A stretch of DNA of 64,000 nucleotides from Streptacidiphilus pinicola (GCF_003258295.1 NZ_QKYN01000111.1:1-64000), one strand, 5' to 3'; shown: positions 21,371 through 30,561, counted from the first letter of the stretch. Numbers and translations: made by a program. The notes: generated by a model not told the origin, from the sequence alone.

Positions 21371-21405
21371 GGAACGCCCCGGCCCGTCACGGGCCGGGGC
21401 GTTCC
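21371..21405 (+). terminator. Strong terminator hairpin
   Basis: Perfect 15-bp arms GGAACGCCCCGGCCC (21371-21385) and GGGCCGGGGCGTTCC (21391-21405) over a GTCAC loop, between convergent genes. Confidence 0.85.
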
Positions 21406-21459
21406 GTGGTTCGAGGGGCGCGGCATCGGCGGAGGTGCGGGGACCGGCTGAGGGACCGG

Positions 21460-22110
21460 CTACTGCGCCGCCAGCTGCGCGATCGCCGGAGCGGGCATCA
21501 GCGCGGGACGTGGGCGGCTCTCCGGGGAGGCGGTGAGGGCGGGCAGGTGTTCTCTGCTCGGCAGTTCACTGACCGTGCTCAGCGCGCGCCGACCCAGGGC
21601 CCCGGCTTGGGGGCTGCGCCCGCGTCGGCTCTCGCCCAGAACCTGCCAGCCGGCCTCGGTCAGCGTGATGTACCCGCCGCAGCGCATGCCGTGGAGCCCA
21701 GAGGCGTCGCGCAGCGCCCACATCCAGGCGCCGTCCAGCTCGGTCCAGTCGGACGGGGCGTCGCGGCACTGCAGCACCACCGCGCTGTGCAGAGGTGCCC
21801 GTCGCCGCAGCCCGTGCGGGACAACGTGACGCAGATGGGCGAGGAGTACGTTGCGCAGGTGCCATCCGTCGGTGATCCGCTCGGGGACGGCGAACGAGGC
21901 GCCGGCCACGACGCGTCCGTCGGCCGCGAGTACCCCCAGCACGGTGACTCCGGGGTGCGGGAGATGGATCCGGTGCAGCTCGCCCACCACTGATCGGGGG
22001 TCGAGCATGGTCGGCAGGCCCGCCTCCTGCCAGGCGGTCGGGTCGACCGAGCGCGCCGGAGATGTGGTGTGCGGCTCCCTGGACAGCTCGAGGGGATGGC
22101 CGATGCTCAA
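21460..22110 (-). CDS. Conserved hypothetical actinobacterial protein
   Basis: Protein of 216 aa with no recognised catalytic motif. It has alternating hydrophobic stretches (SVVGELHRIHLPHPGVTVLGVLAADGRVVAGASF) and a compact middle with WTELDGAWMWALRDASGLHGMRCGGYITLTEAGWQVLGE. The start is read as TTG at 22110 because AAGGAGG stands four bases upstream, an almost ideal ribosome-binding site; the frame is open further upstream without comparable support. The 239 bp between it and the RecQ gene show no other gene. Confidence 0.6.
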   Translation of the reverse strand: MSIGHPLELSREPHTTSPARSVDPTAWQEAGLPTMLDPRSVVGELHRIHLPHPGVTVLGVLAADGRVVAGASFAVPERITDGWHLRNVLLAHLRHVVPHGLRRRAPLHSAVVLQCRDAPSDWTELDGAWMWALRDASGLHGMRCGGYITLTEAGWQVLGESRRGRSPQAGALGRRALSTVSELPSREHLPALTASPESRPRPALMPAPAIAQLAAQ

Positions 22111-22349
22111 GATCCTCCTTCCCCGTGCCCGCGCGCGGGCACCTCGCACACCAGCCGCGGACGGACCGTCGGGCCGGGATACCTGCCAATTCTCACCGGG
22201 TCTGCACGGACCGGCAACGGTGATCCCGCCGGAAGTGTCCCTGCTTCTGGTGATCCGACAGATAAGTCCCTTCGGCGCGCCGTCCGTACTCCACCGTTCG
22301 GCTCTCGACCGTTCGGTGGGCGGCGGGGCTGTCCCCGCCCGACGGAGGG

Positions 22350-24560
22350 TCAGGCCGACTGTGCGAGGACCAGGGGAAGGACCGCCGGCGCCCCGGCCCG
22401 GCGCAGCATGCGGGCGGCGACGGCAAGGGTCCAGCCGCTGTCCGAGTAGTCGTCGACCAGCAGCACCGGGCCGCTCCCTGGGCCGTCCCCAGCTTGCTCG
22501 GCCAGAGCCGACGCCAGTTCGGGCGACAGGACGAAGGCGTCGTGGAGCTGCATGAGGCGCTGGGCGCTGTTGCCACGCCCGCCTCGGTGCGGATCGGCCC
22601 CGGGGGCGTACTCGATCCGGCCCAGCAGCGGCAGCCTGCCGATCCGGGCGATCCCCGCGGCCAGGCTGCCGATCAGTTCGGGCCTGGTCCGCGAGGCGAT
22701 GGCCACGACGGCGGACGGGCGCTGCTCCCAGGCGGAGGGCCCTTTGGACCAATCCGCCAGAAGGGTGACGACGCCGTCGAGAACCTGAGGGGGAAGAGGG
22801 GCGTCCGGCGTGTCCGCGGCGAGCAGGCTGCGCAGTCTGGTGCCCCAGCCGATGTCGGACAGCCGCCCCAAGGCCCGCCCGGCGGCGGCCTGTTCACCCG
22901 CCGGGATGCGGCCCTTGAGCTGGACGCCGGCGGCCTGCATGCCGGTCGGCCACATACGGCGGGGCTCGAGCTCCAGGCCCGGCTGGCCCAGTGCGGCCCG
23001 TGCGGCCGCGAGGGTGTCCGCCGAGACGTCCGTGGGGCGGCGCTCGCCGGTGCAGTTGTCGCACCGCCCGCAGGGCGCCGCCTCCGGATCGTCCAGCTGG
23101 CGCCGGAGGAACTCCATGCGGCAGGTGGACGCTGCCGCGTAGTCGAGCATCGCCCGCTGCTCGGCCGCCCGGGTCTCGTTGACCCGGGCGTAGCGGGCCG
23201 CGTCGTAGGCCCACGGCTCTCCCGTGGTCACCCAGCCGCCGCGGACCCGGCGGACCGCCCCGTCGACGTCGAGCACCTTGAGCATCGTCTCGAGCCGGGT
23301 GCGTCGAAGGTCGACCCGCGCCTCCAGGGCCGGGGTGGACAGCGGCAGCGGCTCCCCGGCGGGGGTGGTGTGCGCGGCGAGCGCCTCCAAGGTCGTGCGG
23401 ACCTGCTCCTCCCCGGGGAAGGCGAGGGAGGCGAAGTAACGCCAGATGGCGGCGTCCTCGGCTCCGGGGAGGAGCAGCACCTCCGCGTGCTTGATGCCGC
23501 GCCCGGCTCGGCCGACCTGCTGGTAGTAGGCGATCGGCGAGTTGGGCGACCCCAGGTGGACCACGAAGCCGAGATCCGGCTTGTCGAAGCCCATGCCCAG
23601 GGCGGAGGTGGCGACCAGCGCCTTGACCCGGTTGGCGAGCAGATCCGCCTCGGCGGACTGCCGCTCGGCGTCCTCGGTGCGGCCGGAGTAGGAGGCGACG
23701 GTGTGACCGCGCTGCCGCAGGAAGGACGTCACCTCCTCGGCTGCCGCCACGGTCAGGGTGTAGATGATGCCGGAGCCGGGGAGTTCGTCCAGCCGGTCGG
23801 CGAGCCAGGCGAGCCGGTGTGCGGGATCGCCCAGTTGCAGGACCCCGAGACTGAGGCTCTCCCGGTCCAGCGCGCCACGCAGGACCAGGGCCTCACCCCG
23901 GGCGCCGGCCCCGCCGGCGTGCCCGGCATGGGTGCCGAGTTGTTCGGCGACGTCGGCGGTGACCCTCGCGTTGGCCGTGGCCGTCGTGGCCAGGACCGGG
24001 ACACCGGCCGGCAGGTCCGCCAGCATGGTGCGCAGCCGACGGTAGTCGGGGCGGAAATCGTGGCCCCAGTCGGAGATGCAGTGTGCCTCGTCGACCACCA
24101 GGAGACCGGTGGCGGCCGCGAGCCGGGGCAGGACCTCGTCCCGGAACTCCGGATTGTTCAGCCGCTCCGGGCTGACCAGGAGGACGTCGACCGTTCCGCC
24201 GGCGATCTCGGCGTGGACCGACTCCCACTCCTCGGTGTTCGAGGAGTTGATGGTGCGCGCCGTGATCCCCGCCCGCGCGGCGGACTCGACCTGGTTGCGC
24301 ATCAGGGCGAGCAACGGCGACACGATGACCGTCGGCCCCGAGCCCGCGGCCCGCAGCAGGGCCGTGGCGACGAAGTAGACGGCGGACTTGCCCCAGCCGG
24401 TGCGTTGCACGACCAGGGCCCGGCGCCGGTCGACGACGAGCGCCTCGATGGCGCGCCACTGGTCCTCGCGCAGTCGGGCGTCGCCGCCGGCGAGCGAGCG
24501 CAGTACCGCGTTGGCCTGTGCCCGCACGGCGGTGCGGTCCTGGAGCTGGGTGTTGTCCAT
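22350..24560 (-). CDS. recQ: RecQ-family helicase fused to a phosphoribosyltransferase-like domain
   Basis: 3'-5' DNA helicase of 736 aa. The helicase core has Walker [13 protein letters not shown] in [23 protein letters not shown], and motif [11 protein letters not shown]. The RecQ zinc-binding cysteines are [10 protein letters not shown]...CGRCDNC. After ~500 residues the usual RQC/HRDC tail is replaced by ~200 residues ending in [15 protein letters not shown], the PRPP-loop motif of type I phosphoribosyltransferases. The start chosen is ATG 24560; a GTG at 24584 is an alternative. A repair role is likely; what the C-terminal domain binds is unknown. Confidence 0.85.
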   Translation of the reverse strand: MDNTQLQDRTAVRAQANAVLRSLAGGDARLREDQWRAIEALVVDRRRALVVQRTGWGKSAVYFVATALLRAAGSGPTVIVSPLLALMRNQVESAARAGITARTINSSNTEEWESVHAEIAGGTVDVLLVSPERLNNPEFRDEVLPRLAAATGLLVVDEAHCISDWGHDFRPDYRRLRTMLADLPAGVPVLATTATANARVTADVAEQLGTHAGHAGGAGARGEALVLRGALDRESLSLGVLQLGDPAHRLAWLADRLDELPGSGIIYTLTVAAAEEVTSFLRQRGHTVASYSGRTEDAERQSAEADLLANRVKALVATSALGMGFDKPDLGFVVHLGSPNSPIAYYQQVGRAGRGIKHAEVLLLPGAEDAAIWRYFASLAFPGEEQVRTTLEALAAHTTPAGEPLPLSTPALEARVDLRRTRLETMLKVLDVDGAVRRVRGGWVTTGEPWAYDAARYARVNETRAAEQRAMLDYAAASTCRMEFLRRQLDDPEAAPCGRCDNCTGERRPTDVSADTLAAARAALGQPGLELEPRRMWPTGMQAAGVQLKGRIPAGEQAAAGRALGRLSDIGWGTRLRSLLAADTPDAPLPPQVLDGVVTLLADWSKGPSAWEQRPSAVVAIASRTRPELIGSLAAGIARIGRLPLLGRIEYAPGADPHRGGRGNSAQRLMQLHDAFVLSPELASALAEQAGDGPGSGPVLLVDDYSDSGWTLAVAARMLRRAGAPAVLPLVLAQSA

Positions 24561-24612
24561 GCCGTCATTGATAGTCGCCGCCACCGACAAAGGCGAACCG
24601 CGTCGTCATGCC

Positions 24613-24689
24613 TGTGGAGAAACGATTCGTGGCCATCGAGCCCACTCGGTCGGGTGGCGAGGTTTTCCACACCCCGCAAGTTGTCCACA
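24613..24689. promoter_or_regulatory. Cluster of three DnaA-box-like 9-mers
   Basis: TTGTCCACA at 24681-24689 is the preferred streptomycete DnaA box. TTTTCCACA lies at 24663-24671, and TTCTCCACA on the minus strand at 24613-24621. All fall within 77 bp in the divergent gap between recQ and the DUF4192 gene. Confidence 0.5.
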
Positions 24690-24739
24690 GAATCGGGGTC
24701 CTCGGTACACGACCTCTTGCGCTTCGGCACGCTCGCCGC

Positions 24740-25942
24740 ATGAACGAGCACAACACCCCACCGCCCCCGGCCTCACCGCCGCCCCCTTCGAACGAGCCGG
24801 TCCCGGCGTTCTCCGCCTTCGAACCGCCCGTGGTCCGGATGCGGACGCCGGCCGACGTGGCCGACGCCCTGCCCTACCTGCTCGGCTTCTTCCCGAGCGA
24901 CAGTGTGGTCGCGCTCGGCCTCCAGGGATCACGCCGACGGCAGGGCGGATCCGTACGCGTCGACATCCCGCCGCCCGCCGCCTGGCCCGCCGCCGCCCGC
25001 GAGGTGGTCGGCTTCCTACTGGCGCTCTCCGAGCAGCGCGACCGCCCTCCGGACGCCGTGATCCTCTACTTCTGCCAGGATCCGGAGCCCGGTGGCAACC
25101 CGCGGGCCGTCACCGAACGGCTGCGCCCCCTCGCCACCCTGCTGGCCGACGGATTCCGGGCGGCCGGCGTGCCCGTGCACGAGTCGCTGTGCCTGTCCGC
25201 CGGCCGCTGGTTCTCCTACACCTGCGCCGATCCGGCCTGTTGCCCCACCGAGGGGGCGCTTGTCCGGCCGCCCGGCAGCACCTCACCGGTCGCGGCCGCC
25301 GCGGCCTTCGCCGGGATCCAGTTGCGGGGCAGCCTGCGCGAGCTGCACCGGGAGCTCGAGCCGGTCGCCGTCGAGGCGGTGGCGCCGCTGCTGCTCGCCC
25401 TCGAGCGGGAGATGCCTCTGGTCGCGGCCGAGCTGGACCGCGAGGGCGGTCGCGAGCGGCTCCGTGAGGCGACGGCCGCACTGGTCGACGCCGCTGTGGT
25501 TCGTTTCGGCCAGGGCGAGTGCGAGCTGGACGATCACGACGCGGCGCGGATCGTCCTCGGTCTGCAGGACCGGCTCGCCCGCGACCGGGCGGCCGAATGG
25601 CTCGACCCGCCCGACGTCGCCCACGCGGGCAGGCTCTGGCGCTATCTCGCCAGACGTTGCGTCGGTCCGTTCGAGGCGCATGCCGCCGCTCCGCTGTCCC
25701 TGCTCGGCTGGACGGCCTGGGTGACGAGCGACACGGTCACCGCCCGAGTGGCGCTCGGGCGCGCGCTGGCCGTCGACCCGAGCTACACCTTCGCCGCCCT
25801 GCTCTACGAGGCGATCAACTGCGGGGCGGTGCCGGACACCCTCTGCGCCACCCTGAGGGCCGAACGAGCGGCCCGCTCCCGACGGCGCACCCGGCGCCGG
25901 CGGGGCAGGCTACCGCGGTGTCTCGGTCGGTCGAGCGACTAG
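24740..25942 (+). CDS. DUF4192-family protein
   Basis: Protein of 400 aa of the actinobacterial DUF4192 family. The diagnostic segment is [29 protein letters not shown] near residues 33-61. A later Cys-containing stretch reads [17 protein letters not shown], and the C-terminal part is helical and tetratricopeptide-like ([21 protein letters not shown]). Function is not known. ATG 24740 gives a start typical of the family; the longer frame from 24608 crosses the DnaA-box region. The C-terminus is very Arg-rich. Confidence 0.8.
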   Translation: MNEHNTPPPPASPPPPSNEPVPAFSAFEPPVVRMRTPADVADALPYLLGFFPSDSVVALGLQGSRRRQGGSVRVDIPPPAAWPAAAREVVGFLLALSEQRDRPPDAVILYFCQDPEPGGNPRAVTERLRPLATLLADGFRAAGVPVHESLCLSAGRWFSYTCADPACCPTEGALVRPPGSTSPVAAAAAFAGIQLRGSLRELHRELEPVAVEAVAPLLLALEREMPLVAAELDREGGRERLREATAALVDAAVVRFGQGECELDDHDAARIVLGLQDRLARDRAAEWLDPPDVAHAGRLWRYLARRCVGPFEAHAAAPLSLLGWTAWVTSDTVTARVALGRALAVDPSYTFAALLYEAINCGAVPDTLCATLRAERAARSRRRTRRRRGRLPRCLGRSSD

Positions 25943-25954
25943 TCCCACTGTTTA

Positions 25955-25969
25955 TCGTCACTGAGACGA
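25955..25969. promoter_or_regulatory. Dyad abutting the NUDIX regulator start
   Basis: TCGTC-ACTGA-GACGA (25955-25969) is an inverted repeat with weaker flanking symmetry (TTA/TA). It ends two bases before the first ATG of the NrtR-like gene and could be an autoregulatory operator. Confidence 0.4.
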
Positions 25970-25971
25970 CT

Positions 25972-26733
25972 ATGATGCGGCGCATGTCGCGTTACGATCC
26001 GTCGGCCTTCCCTCCTTTCGCGGTCACCGTCGACCTGGTGGTCCTGACCGTGCGCGACCATTCCCTGTGCGCGTTGATGGTCCGTCGAGGTGAACCGCCC
26101 TTCCAGGGCTTCTGGGCGCTGCCCGGCGGCTTCGTCCGTCCCGATGAGGGGCTTGTCGAGGCGGCCGCCCGTGAGCTGGCCGAGGAGACCGGCCTGCGCG
26201 CCCACGGTGCACCCGGGCAGGGGCCCGGAGTCGGCGCCCACCTGGAGCAGCTCGCCACCTATGGAGAACCGCAGCGCGATCCGCGGCTCCGCGTGGTGAG
26301 CGTGGCCTACCTGGCCCTCGCTCCGGACCTGCCCACCCCGAGGCCCGGCGGGGATGTCCGCAGCGCCCGATGGGCGCCGGTCGAGGAGTTGCTCGGCCGG
26401 GACAAGGAGGACGACGGGATGCTGCTCGCCTTCGACCACAGCGCGATCCTGGCGGACGGAGTGGAGCGGGCCCGATCCAAGATCGAGTACTCGGCCCTGG
26501 CCACCGCCTTCTGCCCGGCCGAGTTCACCGTCGGCGAGCTGCGCCGGGTGTACGAGTCCGTCTGGGGCGTGCAGCTCGACCCGCGCAACTTCCACCGGAA
26601 GGTCACCGGCACGCCCGGCTTCCTGCTCCCGGCAGGCGGCACGACGACCCGTCAGGGCGGCCGACCTGCGCAGCTCTTCCGGGCGGGCGGGGCCACCGTG
26701 CTGAACCCGCCGATGCTGCGCCCCGACAACTGA
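25972..26733 (+). CDS. NUDIX-domain regulator, NrtR-like
   Basis: Protein of 253 aa with an N-terminal NUDIX fold and a C-terminal winged helix, the architecture of NrtR regulators of NAD metabolism. The NUDIX box is [23 protein letters not shown], with the hydrolase core REL.EE.G retained, so catalysis is possible. The winged helix is about residues 175-235 ([26 protein letters not shown]...[13 protein letters not shown]). ATG 25972, 25975 and 25984 are all in frame. No NAD biosynthesis gene is adjacent, so the target is unclear; some family members respond to ADP-ribose or other sugar nucleotides. Confidence 0.8.
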   Translation: MMRRMSRYDPSAFPPFAVTVDLVVLTVRDHSLCALMVRRGEPPFQGFWALPGGFVRPDEGLVEAAARELAEETGLRAHGAPGQGPGVGAHLEQLATYGEPQRDPRLRVVSVAYLALAPDLPTPRPGGDVRSARWAPVEELLGRDKEDDGMLLAFDHSAILADGVERARSKIEYSALATAFCPAEFTVGELRRVYESVWGVQLDPRNFHRKVTGTPGFLLPAGGTTTRQGGRPAQLFRAGGATVLNPPMLRPDN

Positions 26734-26843
26734 TCCGCCGGGGCGCTCGACGCCTACGCGCCGTAGAGGTCAATCCCACGCAAAGTAACCATGTCGGTCT
26801 ATCGTGCTGGCGTTGGGGGTGACCAGCGCGGAGGTGCCCGACC

Positions 26844-27962
26844 GTGGCTCAGATTGTCCAGTCCGAGGCCGACCCGGCCGCTCGGGACCAGCAGGTGCGG
26901 CAGGTCCATCACCCGTTCCAGGCGATCGGTCTGACCAAGCCGGGCAGGCGCGGCCAGGAGGCCGCGCTGCTCGACCTGTCCTTCGACGCGAGGGCGGGGC
27001 AGGTCACCGTGCTGCTCGGCCCGGAGGGCTCGGGTCGCACCACGGCCCTGCGACTGGCCCTGGGTCTTGAACGGGGACAGGGAGCGGCCCTCTTCCACGG
27101 GCGCTCCTATCGGCGGCTGCCGCGCCCGGAACGCGAGGTCGGCGTGGTTCTCGGTGAGGCCGACCGGCCTGCCGGGCACCCGGGACGGCGGGCGCGGGCG
27201 CACCTGCGCATGATGGCTGCCGCCGCCGGGGTCTCCTCCCGCCGGGCGGACCAACTGCTGGAGCAGACCCGCCTCGGCCCGGCGGCCGAGCACCGGCTGC
27301 GTACCTTCTCGCCCGGAATGAACCGGCGCCTGCAACTGGCTCAGGCGCTGCTGGGCGATCCGTCGACGCTCCTGCTGGACGAGCCCACCGAGGGCCTCTC
27401 GCCCAAGAACATCGAGTGGTTCCACGCCTTCCTGCGGGCCTTCGCAGCCGGAGGCGGGGCGGTCCTGGTCACTTCGCGCAGCCCGCAACAGGCGGCACAG
27501 CTCGCCGACCGGGTGGTCACCCTCGAACTGGGGCGGCTGCTGGCCGACCAGCCGGTGGACCAGTTCCGCCGCACCCGACTGCGCGACGAGGTGAGCGTCC
27601 GGGGGCCGCAGGTGGCCCGGCTGGCCGACCTGCTCAAGGCATCGGGGGCGACCGTCCGGCACGACGGCGGCAACGTGATCGCCGTCGAGGGGATGGCCCG
27701 GACCGAGATCGGCGAGCTGGCGTTCCGCCACGGCATCCTGCTCCACGAGCTGGCCGACCAGGTTGTCGAGCACGCCCCCGCTCCGGGTCCGCGGCCGCCG
27801 GAACCCGCGGGCGCATCGCTGGCTTCGGCCACCGTCGCCCTAGGGCCCGGCGAGACCGTCACCGCACAGGTGGTCGTCCCGACCCCGCCCGCGCCCCGCG
27901 TGCTGCCCACCAGGCGCGAACGACGCGTCGGCGGCCCGCTTTTCGCCGACGAGGACTTCTGA
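26844..27962 (+). CDS. ABC transporter ATP-binding protein with degenerate motifs
   Basis: ABC ATPase-like protein of 372 aa. The fold is clear: Walker B LLLDEPTEGL, a signature region FSPGMNRRLQLAQALLG, and a D-loop. Two catalytic positions are changed: Walker A reads GPEGSGRTT (Arg for the invariant Lys), and the H-loop His is replaced in VLVTSRSP. The C-terminal ~70 residues are Pro/Ala-rich. The GTG at 26844 has GGAGG 10 bases upstream. The permease follows after a 341-bp gap. It may be poorly active or regulatory; the exported substrate is unknown. Confidence 0.8.
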   Translation: MAQIVQSEADPAARDQQVRQVHHPFQAIGLTKPGRRGQEAALLDLSFDARAGQVTVLLGPEGSGRTTALRLALGLERGQGAALFHGRSYRRLPRPEREVGVVLGEADRPAGHPGRRARAHLRMMAAAAGVSSRRADQLLEQTRLGPAAEHRLRTFSPGMNRRLQLAQALLGDPSTLLLDEPTEGLSPKNIEWFHAFLRAFAAGGGAVLVTSRSPQQAAQLADRVVTLELGRLLADQPVDQFRRTRLRDEVSVRGPQVARLADLLKASGATVRHDGGNVIAVEGMARTEIGELAFRHGILLHELADQVVEHAPAPGPRPPEPAGASLASATVALGPGETVTAQVVVPTPPAPRVLPTRRERRVGGPLFADEDF

Positions 27963-28303
27963 GCGACGAGCGACCGGGCGAACACCACCGGGGCGAACAC
28001 CACCGGGCGTGCGCCCTGCCGGGCGAGCCGGGCGAGGTGGGCCCCCGCTGGGGTCAACACCACGGGGTGGCCGCCATTCACGGCCGGAGGCGGGCGCCGG
28101 GAGCGGCGCCCGTCGCAGGGCCCGCCGGGGGCACCGTCACGGCCCCGGGCGGGCCCTCGGGTTCCAGCCGCTGTCCCCAGACAGCACGGTCGGCGTTGCA
28201 GGCCCGGGGCACGACAGTCCCACGGCTGACGGCGACAGCCGGCGGCACGACAAGAGCGCGGCGCGACAGCGCGGCCGCGCGTGAAGACGAGAGCGAGCGA
28301 CCC
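27963..28303 (+). repeat. Gap in the ABC operon holding a 15-bp tandem repeat
   Basis: This 341-bp stretch has no convincing gene. GGGCGAACACCACCG is exactly repeated at 27976-27990 and 27991-28005, followed by a partial third copy. No terminator or promoter was recognised, so readthrough into the permease gene remains possible. Confidence 0.6.
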
Positions 28304-29110
28304 GTGCACGCACTGACCTATGAGCGCCGACGGCTGACCGGGGTCCGATCGACCTGGCTGGTCCCTGTCGTGGTGCTGGTCGCCAGCGCCGTGGTGGCCG
28401 AGCTGACGCTGCGGCAGGCCGCGACGGCAGGCTCCCCGGCGGCCGATCCGTTGCGGGTGCTCACGGCGGGGCTGCCGCTGCTGCCGCTCCCGCTCGCAGC
28501 GCTGGGCGCGGGCGTGGTGGGTGCGCTCTCGGCCGGGCACGAGTTCCGGCATCCCGCGCCACTCGCGCTGCTCCGGCCACTGCGACGGCGCTTGGCGCTG
28601 CTGCTCGCCAAGCTGGCCACGGTCGGAGTCTTCGCAGGGCTGCTGGGGGTCGGCACGCTCGCCGTGGACGGGATCGTGCTGCACTTCGGCAACCGCGCCG
28701 CGGCGGCCCCGCTGGAGACCACCGCACTCCACGGCCACCTGCCCGGCGCACTCGGCGGCTATCTCGCGCTGGTCGTCGCGGGTGGCTGGATCGGGCTGCT
28801 CGGGGCGGTCCTGCTGCGCAGTGCCGCCGCCGGCATGCTCGTGCTGATCACGGTGCCGGTGCTGATCGAGCCCCTCGCCTCCGCGCTGCTGAGCGGCGAA
28901 GCGCCGGGCGGTGGCGGGGGTGGGAGTGCACTGCGCTGGAGCCGACTGTTCCCGGTGGACCGGACCCACGCGTGGCTCTACGGCGCGCTGTCGGGGCTGC
29001 ACAGCGGGACCGCCGTCTCCGACGCGGGCCTCGCGGTCGCGGTGGCGGCGCCGGTGGTGCTGTTGCTGCTCGCCTACCTCGTGCTCCTGCCGCGTCGCAG
29101 CGCGCTGTGA
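28304..29110 (+). CDS. ABC transporter permease-like membrane protein
   Basis: Integral membrane protein of 268 aa with about six hydrophobic segments, including VVVLVASAVVAELTL, LPLAALGAGVVGALSAG, LAKLATVGVFAGLLGVG, AALVVAGGWIGLLGAVLL-like and a C-terminal AVAAPVVLLLLAYLVLL. It resembles ABC-2 type permeases partnered with the ATPase upstream. The N-terminus (VHALTYERRRLTGVRSTW) is the usual cytoplasmic lead of ABC-2 proteins. GTG 28304 is in frame and places this lead at the start. The substrate is unknown. Confidence 0.75.
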   Translation: MHALTYERRRLTGVRSTWLVPVVVLVASAVVAELTLRQAATAGSPAADPLRVLTAGLPLLPLPLAALGAGVVGALSAGHEFRHPAPLALLRPLRRRLALLLAKLATVGVFAGLLGVGTLAVDGIVLHFGNRAAAAPLETTALHGHLPGALGGYLALVVAGGWIGLLGAVLLRSAAAGMLVLITVPVLIEPLASALLSGEAPGGGGGGSALRWSRLFPVDRTHAWLYGALSGLHSGTAVSDAGLAVAVAAPVVLLLLAYLVLLPRRSAL

Positions 29111-29304
29111 GTCGCGGGAGCCGGCGCTCCGGGGGCGGGGCTGGGGAGCCGGGGAGCCGGGAAGCGCCGATCGGAGCCGGCATCGCGTACGCGGAGGGGC
29201 GTGAACGCGGTGCGGTGGGGCGCGTCGAGGGGCGCAAGCAGGGTGTGTCCAGGGCGTGTCAAGAGCGCGGTGCGGCGCATCCGGGTTCAGGTGGGGCAAT
29301 AACA

Positions 29305-29312
29305 GCCGATAT
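29305..29312 (+). promoter_or_regulatory. Sigma-WhiG-like promoter of whiH
   Basis: GCCGATAT at 29305-29312 matches the WhiG -10 consensus GCCGATAA at 7 of 8 bases. The -35 (TAAA) is weak (TTCA at 29286-29289). whiH is an established WhiG target in S. coelicolor. Confidence 0.55.
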
Positions 29313-29326
29313 GGCGTCAATTGTGT

Positions 29327-29343
29327 AGTGATGCGCGATCACC
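29327..29343. promoter_or_regulatory. BldD-like dyad in the whiH leader
   Basis: AGTGA-TGCGCGA-TCACC (29327-29343) fits a BldD-type AGTGA-N-TCACC site. It lies just after the expected whiH transcription start. It could instead be a WhiH autoregulatory site. Confidence 0.4.
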
Positions 29344-29404
29344 CGTTCGTGTGCTTTTCACGAAATTCCTCAAGGGCGCGCGCGCCATCGCCGACAAAGG
29401 AGAC

Positions 29405-30295
29405 GTGAGTACCGTTGCGCACCCCACCATGCCCCCCGCCCAGATGACGTCCACTCAGCTGGACCGCTTCCCCGTCGGCGCCCCGCACGGCTCGGCTCCT
29501 GGTGTGTCCCACGCCACGAGCGGCGTTGCGCTGCACTGGGAGAGCACCGACCCCGAGTTCGGCCGCGTCGGCCGCCGCGCCGCCGGAAGTCGCGGCCGCG
29601 GACTGCACGGACAGCTGGTCCAGCAGCTCGGACAAATGATCGTTTCCGGTGACCTCGGAGCCGACCGCCCGCTGGTGCCCGAGGAGATCGGGCAGCGTTT
29701 CGAGGTCTCCCGCACCGTCGTCCGTGAGTCGCTGCGCGTGCTGGAGGCCAAGGGCCTGGTCAGCGCCCGCCCCAACGTCGGCACCCGCGTCCGCCCCGTC
29801 TGCGACTGGAACCTGCTCGACCCCGACATCATCGAGTGGCGCGCCTTCGGGCCGCAGCGCGACGACCAGCGTCGTGAGCTGTTCGAGCTGCGCTGGGCGA
29901 TCGAACCGCTGGCCGCCCGCCTCGCCGCCGGCCACGGCCGGGACGAGGTCCGGCAGCGCATGCACGACATGACCGAGATCATGGGTCACGCCGCCGCCCA
30001 GGGTGACGCGCTCACCTACGGCCGGGCCGACGCCGAGTTCCACGTCGTGCTGCTGGAGCTCGCCGGCAACAAGATGCTGGAGCACCTGGCCGGGATCGTC
30101 GCCTCGGCGCTGCAGGTCTCCGGTGGCCCCGTCACCGCGTGCGACCGGCCGTCCGAGCCTTCGGTCGGGCTGCACGTCCGGTTGGTCGACGCGCTCGCCA
30201 CGGGTGACGGCACCGCGGCCGAGGCCGCGATGCGCGCCCTGCTCACGGTGCACCCGGAGGTCGACCCGCTTGTTCCCGGTCCGCGCGAGCACTGA
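29405..30295 (+). CDS. whiH: Sporulation regulator WhiH (GntR/FadR-type)
   Basis: GntR-family transcription factor needed in Streptomyces for the switch from aerial hyphal growth to sporulation septation. It has 296 aa. The winged helix is at about residues 65-125 (HGQLVQQLGQMIVSGDLGADRPLVPEEIGQRFEVSRTVVRESLRVLEAKGLVSARPNVGTRVRP), followed by an FCD-type domain (LFELRWAIEPLAARLAAG...AEFHVVLLELAGNKM) that usually binds a metal or acid ligand. The GTG at 29405 follows AAGGAG. It is adjacent to hrdB as in S. coelicolor. A WhiG-like promoter stands ~90 bp upstream. Confidence 0.92.
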   Translation: MSTVAHPTMPPAQMTSTQLDRFPVGAPHGSAPGVSHATSGVALHWESTDPEFGRVGRRAAGSRGRGLHGQLVQQLGQMIVSGDLGADRPLVPEEIGQRFEVSRTVVRESLRVLEAKGLVSARPNVGTRVRPVCDWNLLDPDIIEWRAFGPQRDDQRRELFELRWAIEPLAARLAAGHGRDEVRQRMHDMTEIMGHAAAQGDALTYGRADAEFHVVLLELAGNKMLEHLAGIVASALQVSGGPVTACDRPSEPSVGLHVRLVDALATGDGTAAEAAMRALLTVHPEVDPLVPGPREH

Positions 30296-30320
30296 GACAG
30301 CCTTGCGCGAGCACTGAGAC
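30283..30320 (+). repeat. 16-bp direct repeat spanning the whiH stop
   Basis: GCGCGAGCACTGAGAC occurs at 30283-30298 and 30305-30320 (period 22). The first copy contains the last whiH codons and the stop; the second lies just after. Confidence 0.85.
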
Positions 30321-30416
30321 CGCTCCGCGCGCGACCGTCTCTGCCCCACCTCCCCGACACGAAGCCCTCTGCTACGCCCAAACCCTCTGCCCGGCCCCTC
30401 AGCCGGAGCCTTCGGC

Positions 30417-30464
30417 AGGCCGCCGCCGTCATGAGCCACGAGCTCGCCATGACCGCGGCGGCCT
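30417..30464 (+). terminator. whiH terminator hairpin
   Basis: Arms 30417-30433 and 30448-30464 (AGGCCGCCGCCGTCATG against CATGACCGCGGCGGCCT) pair over 17 bp with one mismatch and a 14-nt loop. It lies between whiH and the hrdB promoter. Confidence 0.65.
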
Positions 30465-30561
30465 GCGGCGTCTGCACCCGTTCAGCAGCTCATGCCTGGT
30501 CGGTGAGCTGCGCGCAGGGCGCTCGGGGGGCCGCTCGCGCTACCCGATTCAGGCGACACTC

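Noticed and set aside
24613-24689. Replication origin
   Set aside because: Only three DnaA-like 9-mers, no dnaA/dnaN/gyrase genes near and no AT-rich unwinding element; kept only as a possible DnaA site cluster.
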